Both the position numbers and the translations under genes were made by a program. The notes beneath the pieces were generated by a model. The model made no database searches, was not told the DNA's origin, and was given only the letters and a program-made list of their open reading frames with translations. This document shows, piece after piece, positions 1-7,378 of a stretch of 33,361 bases of DNA. This DNA is from Bacteroidales bacterium. Its GTDB lineage: Bacteria > Bacteroidota > Bacteroidia > Bacteroidales > PUMT01. The stretch covers positions 1 to 33,361 of the forward strand of contig SLPB01000080.1 in assembly GCA_007132225.1 (NCBI GenBank), given 5' to 3'. The first letter of the stretch is position 1. Every line of letters begins with the position of its first letter.

Positions 1-50
1 CCCACCTGGGCTCGAACCGGACTCCCTGACCCCACCTGGGCTCGAACCGG
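1..50 (-). repeat. Tandem tRNA T-arm fragments (direct repeat)
   Basis: A 20-base segment at 1-20 is repeated exactly at 31-50 (period 30). Its first 18 bases, cccacctgggctcgaacc, occur again at 191-208 inside the tRNA gene, where they form the T-arm and the start of the 3' acceptor strand. On the minus strand the copies lie downstream of the intact tRNA and in the same orientation. They lack an anticodon arm and 5' half, so they are not functional tRNAs. Repeated tRNA 3'-end pieces are the usual footprint of integration at a tRNA gene, but a collapsed tRNA array or an assembly artefact at a contig end is equally possible. Confidence 0.75.
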
Positions 51-62
51 ACCGAGCGTCAA

Positions 63-85
63 AAATTAACCCGGTGGGTTAATTT
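63..85. repeat. Perfect 10-bp inverted repeat
   Basis: aaattaaccc at 63-72 is followed by a 3-base gap and its exact reverse complement at 76-85. The hairpin sits between the tRNA T-arm fragments and the tRNA terminator. A second small hairpin (gggct-tcg-agccc, 109-121) lies next to it. Neither has a T-tract typical of a terminator. The function is unknown. Confidence 0.6.
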
Positions 86-140
86 AGCGAGGGGCCAGGT
101 TGCAGCATGGGCTTCGAGCCCTGAGAATTAGCAGCCAACG

Positions 141-175
141 AAAAAAAGCACCTGCAATGAAGAGCGCAAGTGCTT
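141..175 (-). terminator. Rho-independent terminator of tRNA(CAT)
   Basis: On the minus strand a 10-bp stem (AAGCACTTGC pairing with GCAGGTGCTT, one G-T wobble) is followed directly by a run of seven T. It lies just downstream of the 3' end of the tRNA at 187, so it most likely ends that transcript. Confidence 0.75.
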
Positions 176-186
176 GATTTACTTTG

Positions 187-260
187 TGGGCCCACCTGGG
201 CTCGAACCAGGGACCCCCTGATTATGAGTCAGGTGCTCTAACCAGCTGAGCTATGGGCCC
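187..260 (-). tRNA. tRNA with anticodon CAT (elongator Met or Ile2)
   Basis: The reverse complement folds as a complete cloverleaf. The acceptor is GGGCCCA pairing with TGGGCCC plus discriminator A; the D-arm is GCTC/GAGC; the anticodon stem is CCTGA/TCAGG with loop CTCATAA; the T-arm is CCTGG-TTCGAGC-CCAGG. The anticodon is CAT and CCA is not encoded. It is not the initiator tRNA, which in bacteria has a mismatched first acceptor pair and a GGG/CCC anticodon stem. Elongator Met and lysidine-modified Ile2 cannot be separated by eye. Confidence 0.93.
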
Positions 261-470
261 CAATTACATCTTAGATTTAATTGGGACTGCAATATTACAT
301 ATTTATCCTGTAAAAGCATAAATATTGTTTAAAATAATTGCCAAATTTATGGTGATAAAATTAATCGCTTCGCTTTCTGATAAAATTTTCTCAACTTGCC
401 CCCTGTACAATTATAGATAAAAAATCATGTTTATTTGTAATTTATTTTTTTATTACCTTTTCTGGCTTTT
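261..470. other. Intergenic, tRNA(CAT)/HAD divergent spacer
   Basis: AT-rich spacer between the 5' end of the tRNA (minus) and the HAD gene (plus). It must hold promoters for both. TAATATTG on the minus strand near 285-292 is a near match to the Bacteroidetes -7 box, but no clear TTTG -33 element stands at the right distance. No ORF or strong hairpin is seen. Confidence 0.4.
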
Positions 471-1124
471 ATGATAGATTTTAAAAAAATCCCTGCATCA
501 GGGAAAACCCTGAATGCAATAATTTTCGACCTTGGAGGTGTTTTACTTAACCTGGATTTCAAAAAATCTTTCCTTGCCTTTAAAAAGCTGGGATTTAAAG
601 AGATTGAACAGGAAATGTCAAGACTTCTGTACAGCTTGCCTGCCGGTAATGATGAAAGTCTTTTCCACCTTTATGAAAAAGGTCTGATAGACAGCGATCA
701 GTTCAGGGATGCACTCAGAGAATTAGCTGCAGGTCAGGTTACCGATGATGAAATTAACAGGGCGTGGACAGCCATGCTCTTGGATATTCATGAAGAAAAT
801 GTATCCATACTGGAAAAAATCAGGGGTTCATACCGTATCTTTCTTCTAAGTAATACAAATGCCATCCATATTGAGTCTCTCCACCGCCGTAAGGATTATC
901 CGGGAATAGCAAGTATGTTTGAAAAAGTATATTACTCACATGAATTGAAGATGAGAAAACCTGATCCGGAAATCTTTGAACATGTTATTAAAGATGCCGG
1001 TCTCTCACCTGGAAACTCGCTGTTCATAGATGATTCCATCCATAATGTTGAAGCTGCAAGAAATGTTGGATTACAAACCTTCCATCATAAAGCAAATACC
1101 AGTCTTGCAACGCTTTTTTTATGA
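471..1124 (+). CDS. HAD-family hydrolase (subfamily IA, YihX-like phosphatase)
   Basis: A 217-residue cytosolic haloacid-dehalogenase-fold phosphatase. Motif I is FDLGGVLLNLD with nucleophile Asp20. In the YihX/HAD-IA-v3 group the usual DxD becomes DLG, as here. Motif II is LSNTN, motif III the Lys of MRKPDPEIF, and motif IV FIDDSIHNVEAA with the two metal-binding aspartates. An alpha-helical cap lies between motifs I and II, and the length is normal. YihX-type enzymes dephosphorylate alpha-glucose-1-phosphate or small sugar phosphates, but the substrate here is not determined. It stands about 190 bp upstream of the propeller/transporter/aldolase genes, so a shared sugar-phosphate role is possible but unproven. 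No Shine-Dalgarno is seen, as usual in Bacteroidetes. Confidence 0.88.
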   Translation: MIDFKKIPASGKTLNAIIFDLGGVLLNLDFKKSFLAFKKLGFKEIEQEMSRLLYSLPAGNDESLFHLYEKGLIDSDQFRDALRELAAGQVTDDEINRAWTAMLLDIHEENVSILEKIRGSYRIFLLSNTNAIHIESLHRRKDYPGIASMFEKVYYSHELKMRKPDPEIFEHVIKDAGLSPGNSLFIDDSIHNVEAARNVGLQTFHHKANTSLATLFL

Positions 1125-1312
1125 ATTAATCAGGCTAAATACTATGAATATCAAACCATCTGTAAAACATGTAAAGGGTACCGCAAATGTATCAGAATCC
1201 TTATCGAACCCCGATGAATTTATGATAGTTATACTTAAGGATGGATTAGACCCCGGTCCATTGTGAGTATATGAAAATATAACATGGTTATATCAAACTC
1301 AAAAATTTCAAT

Positions 1313-3067
1313 ATGAAAAGACGCAGTTTTATTAAGAAATCGACTATTTTAAGTGCTTCAGGATTGCTTGCCCCAATTGTTGCCCAATCCTCACCAGTTG
1401 TAAGCAATAAATTAGCTGGCTCCCAAATTCGTCCTGACATAGAAAAAATTGAAATACTTTATAATGGTATCCAGCTTCCAAAAATCTGGCCTCCGCAAAA
1501 TATGAGTCCTGATTCATACGAACCTATGCCTGTTCCCTACCTGCATAATCCTCCTGATGTTATACCCATTGATATTGGGCGCCAACTATTCGTTGATGAT
1601 TTTCTCATCGAGAATACAACCTTAAAGAAAGCATACCACAAAGCTGTAAAGTATGAGAATAATCCGGTTTTAAACCCAGAAACTGCATTGGAAAAAGGTG
1701 AAGAGGGTCTGCCGGTTGCCTGTCCTAAAGATGGAGGAGTATGGTGGGATCCTGCTGACAGGGTTTTTAAGATGTGGTACGAGGCCGCATGGATTGGAAG
1801 TATGGCCTATGCCATCAGTGCTGACGGAATTAACTGGGAACGGCCCAATATCCGGCCGGGTAACAATCAGCTTTTCCCCAAACCCCGTCCTGATTCCACC
1901 ACCGTCTTTTTAGACCATGATGCCCGTGACCCGGGAGAGCGTTTTAAGATGTTTTTACGAGGACCAAACTGGGCCCGGGATAGTCACGGTTTTTGTTTTG
2001 TATCACCGGATGGCATTCATTGGGGTGAACCGTTTCGTACCGGATTTTGCGGTGACCGTAGCACCATGTTCTATAATCCGTTCCGCAGGAAATGGATTTA
2101 CAGTATTCGCTCCGGCGGTCCACTCAGAACTGGTGTAGGCCGTGCCCGTTATTATCGTGAACACTCTGATTTTATAAAGGGAGCAGGTTGGAGAAACGAT
2201 AATGTTGTTTTCTGGACAGGTGCTGACAGGCTCGACCCTCCGGATCTTGATATTGGTGAGAATGCACAGCTTTATAACCTTTCGGCAACAGGTTATGAAA
2301 GTATCATGCTCGGGTTGCATCAGATCCATCTCGGCCCCCCCAACAACGAGTGTCAGAAAAAAGGTATGCCCAAGATAACCGAGCTGATGCTCTCCTACAG
2401 CCGCGATGGTTTTCACTGGCACCGGCCAGACAGGGAAGCATTCATACCTGCCACCCGCAAAGCAGGTGACTGGGAACGTGGATATGTACAATCAGTCGGG
2501 GGTATTTGTAATATAGTTGGTGATCAGCTATGGTTCTATTATACAGGATTTAAAGGTGACCCGGATAATCGCCACGAGGAGGGAATGAAAAGCGGGATGT
2601 ATGCCAATGGCAGTACCGGTATTGCTGTTTTGCGCCGTGATGGATTCCTGTCCATGTCTGCCACAGGAAACGGAGGGAGTCTGCTTACACGATTAGTCTC
2701 CTTTAATGGAAAGTACTTGTTTGTTAATGTAAATTCTCCTGAAGGTGAACTAAAAGTTGAAGTACTAAATGAAAACAATTCTGTAATTTCACCATTTTCT
2801 GCCGAAAACTGTATTCCAATAACATCAGACAGCACTATACAACAGGTTAGCTGGAAAGATAAGGGTGATTTATCAGCTCTGGCCGGTACAAGAGTGCGTT
2901 TTCGTTTTTATCTTAAAAATGGGGATTTATATTCTTTTTGGGTAAGCCCTGATGATAGTGGAGCAAGCTACGGATACAATGCTGCCGGCGGACCGGGTTA
3001 TACGGGGGGAGTTGATAATGTGGGTTATAAAGCATATAATAAAGCATCTAAATATAGAATACTGTAG
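1313..3067 (+). CDS. Tat-exported beta-propeller glycoside-hydrolase-like protein (GH32/43-type fold)
   Basis: A 584-residue secreted protein. The N-terminus MKRRSFIKKS followed by a hydrophobic stretch and an AQSS region fits a twin-arginine signal. After a linker, residues about 87-100 carry a GRQLFVDDFLIE segment that begins a five-bladed-propeller domain. Blades show repeated patterns such as MWYEA, AISADGINWERP, FVSPDGIHWGEP and SYSRDGFHWHRP, the (S/A)xDGxxW blade motif of GH32/43/BNR-like proteins. The last 120 or so residues look like a beta-sandwich. Such proteins are common in polysaccharide-degrading Bacteroidetes and Planctomycetes, usually annotated only as hypothetical or GH32-like. 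The catalytic acids cannot be assigned by eye and the substrate is unknown. It is 31 bp upstream of the transporter gene, so co-transcription is likely. Confidence 0.72.
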   Translation: MKRRSFIKKSTILSASGLLAPIVAQSSPVVSNKLAGSQIRPDIEKIEILYNGIQLPKIWPPQNMSPDSYEPMPVPYLHNPPDVIPIDIGRQLFVDDFLIENTTLKKAYHKAVKYENNPVLNPETALEKGEEGLPVACPKDGGVWWDPADRVFKMWYEAAWIGSMAYAISADGINWERPNIRPGNNQLFPKPRPDSTTVFLDHDARDPGERFKMFLRGPNWARDSHGFCFVSPDGIHWGEPFRTGFCGDRSTMFYNPFRRKWIYSIRSGGPLRTGVGRARYYREHSDFIKGAGWRNDNVVFWTGADRLDPPDLDIGENAQLYNLSATGYESIMLGLHQIHLGPPNNECQKKGMPKITELMLSYSRDGFHWHRPDREAFIPATRKAGDWERGYVQSVGGICNIVGDQLWFYYTGFKGDPDNRHEEGMKSGMYANGSTGIAVLRRDGFLSMSATGNGGSLLTRLVSFNGKYLFVNVNSPEGELKVEVLNENNSVISPFSAENCIPITSDSTIQQVSWKDKGDLSALAGTRVRFRFYLKNGDLYSFWVSPDDSGASYGYNAAGGPGYTGGVDNVGYKAYNKASKYRIL

Positions 3068-3098
3068 GCTATTAACCTAAACAAAGGCAATAACAATT

Positions 3099-4358
3099 AT
3101 GAGAAGTTCAATCTTCAGACGGATATGGTTAATGATGCTTTCCATTGGGCCCGGTATTTTTTGCATAGGTTATACCATTGGCACAGGCAGTGTCACTTCC
3201 ATGGCAAGAGCCGGCAGTGAATTTGGCATGCAGTTGCTTTGGGTTTTATCTCTGAGCGTCTTTTTTGCCTGGGTATTGATGGAAGCCTATGGAAGGTATG
3301 CCGTTGTAACAGGAGAGTCGGCCATTCACAGTATCAGGAAAAAGATTAAATATGGCAAACCTTTGGCCATAATCATTGTTTTAGGGGTTGTGGCTGCTCA
3401 ATGGACAGCTTTGTCGGGGCTTTTAGGCCTTACTGCAAATACACTTTTTGAACTTGTTCATCTGTTCTTCCCTGTAATAGGTCCTGAGAATTATTGGCTG
3501 GTTCTGGGAATAGCCATTTTTTTGATTATTTCCTTATATGGTATGCTGCTGGTAGGAAAATATTCCTTTTTTGAGAAAATACTGGTGATTTTTGTTACCA
3601 TTATGGGAGTATCCTTCATTATATCAATGTTTATTGTGCTTCCCCCATCTGCTGATATAATTAAAGGTTTTATTCCATCAATTCCCCAGGTACCCGGAGG
3701 GAAACTTATGGTTGCGGCTTTTGTAGGAACAACCATGGCAGGGCCTACCTTTATAGTAAGGCCTTTACTGATGCAGGGAAAAGGCTGGGGAAAGGATAAT
3801 ACCAGGGAACAATCCCGAGACGCACTGTTTTCTGCTGTTTTAATGTTTATTCTCAGTTCTGCCATCATGATAACCGCCACAGGAGCTTTGTTTTATGAAG
3901 GCAAAGTGATCCACAGGGTGCTTGATATGGTTTACACCCTTGAACCATTAATTGGGCAGTTTGCCGTAGCTATTTTCGTTTTAGGTGTAATGAGCGCCGG
4001 ATTATCTTCCATATTTCCCATATTAATGGTTGCTCCGTTATTAATCGCTGATTATCGTGAGGGAGTACTGGATACCAAATCTAAACAATTTAAGGTTTTA
4101 ACTGCCATTGCAGCATTAATAGGCCTGACTGTTCCAATTCTTGGTGCAAATCCAATAATTGCACAAATCGTAACACAGGTAGCAGGTGTATTTGTTCTTC
4201 CATTTATTATTGCTGTAATAATTGTTTTAATAAATAATCAGAGAGATATGGGCATACATAAAGCAGGTGTTTTTTTAAATACCGGTCTGGTTCTTGCATT
4301 TATATTTGCCTGTTTTATTGCTTACACAGGTATAATAGCATTAAACCAGTTTTTTTAA
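3099..4358 (+). CDS. Nramp-family-like membrane transporter lacking canonical metal-ligand motifs
   Basis: A 419-residue polytopic membrane protein with about 11 hydrophobic segments and an Nramp-type TM1 (GPGIFCIGYTIGTGS, residues 17-31). In canonical Nramp/MntH, TM1 carries DPGN and TM6 carries MPH, supplying the Asp, Asn and Met that bind Mn/Fe, plus a conserved His. Here the aligned TM1 positions read GTGS (Gly28 to Ser31). TM6 reads GTTMAGPTF (210-218), placing Ala214 and Pro216 at the Met and His positions. The fold is therefore Nramp/APC-like, but transition-metal transport is doubtful. Neighbours are a secreted glycosidase-like protein (31 bp upstream) and an HpaI-type aldolase (122 bp downstream). 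I infer import of an organic or other non-canonical substrate. Family membership is fairly sure; the substrate is unknown. Confidence 0.75.
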   Translation: MRSSIFRRIWLMMLSIGPGIFCIGYTIGTGSVTSMARAGSEFGMQLLWVLSLSVFFAWVLMEAYGRYAVVTGESAIHSIRKKIKYGKPLAIIIVLGVVAAQWTALSGLLGLTANTLFELVHLFFPVIGPENYWLVLGIAIFLIISLYGMLLVGKYSFFEKILVIFVTIMGVSFIISMFIVLPPSADIIKGFIPSIPQVPGGKLMVAAFVGTTMAGPTFIVRPLLMQGKGWGKDNTREQSRDALFSAVLMFILSSAIMITATGALFYEGKVIHRVLDMVYTLEPLIGQFAVAIFVLGVMSAGLSSIFPILMVAPLLIADYREGVLDTKSKQFKVLTAIAALIGLTVPILGANPIIAQIVTQVAGVFVLPFIIAVIIVLINNQRDMGIHKAGVFLNTGLVLAFIFACFIAYTGIIALNQFF

Positions 4359-4480
4359 AATCGTAACACGGGTACAACAATTGACAACTACATGGCAGGT
4401 TTAATAACATATGGATAATGAATTAGTATACCTTTAATACAGTTAGCGCTTTTCAGGTTATAAATTTAATAAGCTATAAA

Positions 4481-5242
4481 ATGCCAGCTACTTTTAGAAA
4501 AAGATTACATGCCGGGGAAATAGTCTTTGGCCCTTTTATGAAGACAGTCGATTCAGCCTTTGTGGAAATCGCAGGTTATTCCGGATTTGATTTTGTTATT
4601 CTGGATATGGAGCATGGCCCTGCTTCCTTTGATAATTGTCAAAATTTGATTCGCGGAGCCCAGGTTGCAGGCACCGTTCCAATTGTCAGAACCTCCGATT
4701 CAAGCGATATTTCCATTTCAAGAGCACTGGATCTGGGGGCCTATGGGGTTCAGATTCCTCAAATTCAAACTGCTGATGAAGCGAGATCATGTGTGAAAGC
4801 AGCAAAATACTTCCCTATGGGTCAAAGAGGAGTTTGCAGGTTTGTCAGATCCGCAGGATACTCTTCTATTCCCCGTGAGGATTATTTTTCAGAAGCAAAT
4901 AACACCCTGGTTATTTTGCAACTGGAAGGAAAAAAGGCCCTCAGAAATTTAGATGAAATTCTTGAGGTGGATGGATTTGACATCATATTCATTGGCCCCT
5001 ACGATCTTTCCCAGTCACTGGGTTATCCGGGCCAGGTAAGTCATCCTGAGGTCATAAAAGAGATGGAATTGATTGTGAATAATGCAAGGAAAAGAGATGT
5101 AACCGTCGGGACTTTTACTGACACTTTAGCTTCAGTAAAAATGTGGAAAGATGCCGGAGTGCAGTATATATCTTACTCAGTAGATGTTGGTATTTTTATG
5201 GAAGGCTGTACTGATATTGTAAAAAAAATGAAGAATCTGTAA
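4481..5242 (+). CDS. HpcH/HpaI-family class II aldolase (2-keto-3-deoxy sugar acid / hydroxyoxo-acid aldolase)
   Basis: A 253-residue cytosolic TIM-barrel aldolase that would reversibly split a 2-keto-4-hydroxy acid into pyruvate and an aldehyde using a divalent metal. Catalytic residues fall at the numbering I recall for HpaI: His45 in DMEHGP, Arg70 in PIVR, metal ligands Glu149 in LQLEGK and Asp175 in FIGPYD. The RALDLGAYGVQIPQI and GQRGVCR segments are also typical. The length matches HpaI, YfaU and GarL (about 255). Natural substrates could be 2-keto-3-deoxy-glucarate or -rhamnonate, or 4-hydroxy-2-oxoheptanedioate; sequence reading cannot choose. It ends the plus-strand group with the propeller protein and Nramp-like transporter, suggesting sugar-acid catabolism. 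Its stop is 30 bp from the convergent ispG stop. Confidence 0.88.
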   Translation: MPATFRKRLHAGEIVFGPFMKTVDSAFVEIAGYSGFDFVILDMEHGPASFDNCQNLIRGAQVAGTVPIVRTSDSSDISISRALDLGAYGVQIPQIQTADEARSCVKAAKYFPMGQRGVCRFVRSAGYSSIPREDYFSEANNTLVILQLEGKKALRNLDEILEVDGFDIIFIGPYDLSQSLGYPGQVSHPEVIKEMELIVNNARKRDVTVGTFTDTLASVKMWKDAGVQYISYSVDVGIFMEGCTDIVKKMKNL

Positions 5243-5272
5243 TTAGCCGGACCTGCAAAGCCCTGGTCTTTT

Positions 5273-7285
5273 TTAACCCTCTTGCCAGTCCCCGTTATCC
5301 TTTATCAGCCCTATAAGTTCTTCAATGGCATTCTCTTCCGGGAGATTGCGCTTTACAACCGATTGCTTTTTATAAAGGCTTACCCTGCCCTTTCCTGAGC
5401 CAACATATCCGTAATCGGCATCAGCCATTTCACCCGGTCCGTTAACAATGCACCCCATTACTGCAATCTTAAGACCTTTGAGATGAGAAGTCCTCTGCTT
5501 AACCGCTGCCGTGGCTTTTTGAATGTTGAACCTGGTCCTTCCACAAGAGGGACAGGAAATAAATTCGGTTTTGGTAGTCCGTACCCTTGCTGACTGCAGT
5601 ATTGAGAAAGCAGTTGACACCGGTATCCTGTAAGAATCAGTCAGGGCTATAGTATCAGGAGCTATAGATTCAAGTGATTCATTATCCTGGTGAGAACCGA
5701 CATTTTCATGGCTAACACCAACACCCGGGCCACGGTTTACTATCCACAGTCCATCCCCCAGCCTGTCAAGAAAAAGTGGGGCGAAGTCAGTGGCAGCCTC
5801 TATCTGGAAATCATCCCTGTCATTAATAAAGTATTCCTTTTTAAAGATAACCGGATTATTGCAACCCTTCTCATCAAGTTTTTTAATAAATAGTTTCATC
5901 TCCGGGACAGGGCAAACGGATTGAGAAAGAGCAATAAAAACCAGGTTTTTATCTCCCCCTGCCTTGGCCAGCAACTTATCGGTCAGCTCACCGAATGATA
6001 CCTGCAAAAACAGCAGCGGACTTTCAGAATAGGGATCCTGCAAATATTTTGCTGCACTGACAATGGGAAAAGGGCCGGGCCCGGTTTTATCAGAAGCATA
6101 TAACCCACTCCCCTCTTCAAAATAATAGTCGGCCGGGGAATCCCCTGAAATTAATTTAGTGACATGATGAAAGTTTTTTTCAGATCGGTCAGTCTTTGAT
6201 CCGGACAGATCACCTTCGGAAAAGGATCCGGCAGGACTATCACCCGTTATGTCTGCTATTACAACAGGCACCCTGTCACCACCAATATTGCCGGCAGGAA
6301 AGGATATACGCCCCCCTGATGCATCTCCCGGCTGATTACCTGCTAAAGATCCGGTGAGCATATTGAGATCAGCGGGCTCATTAAGTTCAGTGCCTGCCTG
6401 GCACTTTTTAATACAGGCCAGCATCTTACGTGCAACCGGAACTTCCCTTTCAGGATCTTCAGTAAGTGATACCCGCACGGTATCACCGGTACCTTCCCAT
6501 AAAAGGGTGCCAATGCCTGCAATTGATCTGACCCTGCCGTCTTCCCCCTCACCTGCTTCAGTAACCCCAAGGTGTAGCGGATAAGTCATATCCTCATTTT
6601 CCATATACTTAACCATCAGGCGGTTTGCCATGACCATTACAAGGGTATTGCTCGATTTAAGCGATACAACCACATTATGAAAATCCTCATCCCTGCAGAA
6701 CCTCAAAAATTCCATGGCAGAAAGAGCCATACCTTCCGGGGTATTCCCAAAACGGTTTATTATGCGTGGTGAAAGGGAGCCGTGATTGACACCTATGCGC
6801 AATGCTGTTCCATGTGTGCGGCAGATAGAAATAAGGCGCGCAAAAGATGTTTTTGCCTTTGCCAGCTCCTGATAATAAGCCTCATCAGAGAGATCAACGG
6901 GTGCCTTACGGGGTGAGGCACCATAGTTTCCGGGGTTGATCCGTACCTTTTCAACCACTGATGCAGCAACCTCTGCAATTGCCGGATTAAAATGAACATC
7001 GGCCACCAGCGGAATAACGCATTTTTGGTTGAGCAGCCCGGTTTTAATATTTGCAAGGTTTTCCGCCTCACGTACATTCTGAACAGTCATGCGAACCAGC
7101 TCAGCTCCGGCAGCGCAAAGGCGTAATATCTGATTAACCGTTGCCTGTGTATCAAGGGTGGGGGTGCTGGTCATTGATTGTACCCTCACAGGATTATGGC
7201 CCCCTATTCCTAATTTCCCTGCCATCACCTCCCTGGTAAATCTTCGCTTGTATCCTTTAATATCTGATCCTTTGGCTTTATCCAT
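5273..7285 (-). CDS. ispG: 4-hydroxy-3-methylbut-2-en-1-yl diphosphate synthase (IspG/GcpE), long form
   Basis: IspG reduces methylerythritol cyclodiphosphate to HMBPP in the MEP isoprenoid pathway, using a [4Fe-4S] cluster. The N-terminal TIM barrel begins GIGGHNPVRVQSMTSTPTLDT. The C-terminal cluster domain has FISCPSCGRTRFNIQ and MGCIVNGPGEMADADYGYVG, giving Cys578, Cys581, Cys612 and Glu619 in this numbering. The protein is about 670 residues against about 370 in E. coli. The extra 250 or so residues sit between the two domains, as in Bacteroidetes, Chlamydiae and plants. Part of the insert is Gly/Ser/Asp-rich with repeated GDSPA. I place the start at ATG 7285; an in-frame GTG at 7321 would add 12 residues. 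It follows cysS on the same strand, probably as one transcript. Confidence 0.95.
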   Translation of the reverse strand: MDKAKGSDIKGYKRRFTREVMAGKLGIGGHNPVRVQSMTSTPTLDTQATVNQILRLCAAGAELVRMTVQNVREAENLANIKTGLLNQKCVIPLVADVHFNPAIAEVAASVVEKVRINPGNYGASPRKAPVDLSDEAYYQELAKAKTSFARLISICRTHGTALRIGVNHGSLSPRIINRFGNTPEGMALSAMEFLRFCRDEDFHNVVVSLKSSNTLVMVMANRLMVKYMENEDMTYPLHLGVTEAGEGEDGRVRSIAGIGTLLWEGTGDTVRVSLTEDPEREVPVARKMLACIKKCQAGTELNEPADLNMLTGSLAGNQPGDASGGRISFPAGNIGGDRVPVVIADITGDSPAGSFSEGDLSGSKTDRSEKNFHHVTKLISGDSPADYYFEEGSGLYASDKTGPGPFPIVSAAKYLQDPYSESPLLFLQVSFGELTDKLLAKAGGDKNLVFIALSQSVCPVPEMKLFIKKLDEKGCNNPVIFKKEYFINDRDDFQIEAATDFAPLFLDRLGDGLWIVNRGPGVGVSHENVGSHQDNESLESIAPDTIALTDSYRIPVSTAFSILQSARVRTTKTEFISCPSCGRTRFNIQKATAAVKQRTSHLKGLKIAVMGCIVNGPGEMADADYGYVGSGKGRVSLYKKQSVVKRNLPEENAIEELIGLIKDNGDWQEG

Positions 7286-7378
7286 ATAAACATTAAACGA
7301 ATGCTGACTACGTTCCAACACGCGCCAAACTGATAAAATTAATAATAATCCTCACATTGTTAGAACCGGGAACAGAAA

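Noticed and set aside
1-125. Second and third tRNA genes
   Set aside because: Only T-arm and acceptor pieces are present, with no D-arm or anticodon arm, so no cloverleaf can form.
1144-1266. Small ORF of about 40 codons between the HAD and propeller genes
   Set aside because: It extends an overlapping frame of the HAD gene, has no recognisable motif and fits a random open stretch.
5243-5272. Terminator between the convergent aldolase and ispG genes
   Set aside because: A T-run follows a possible GACC/GGTC pairing, but the stem is only 4 bp with a long loop, too weak to call.
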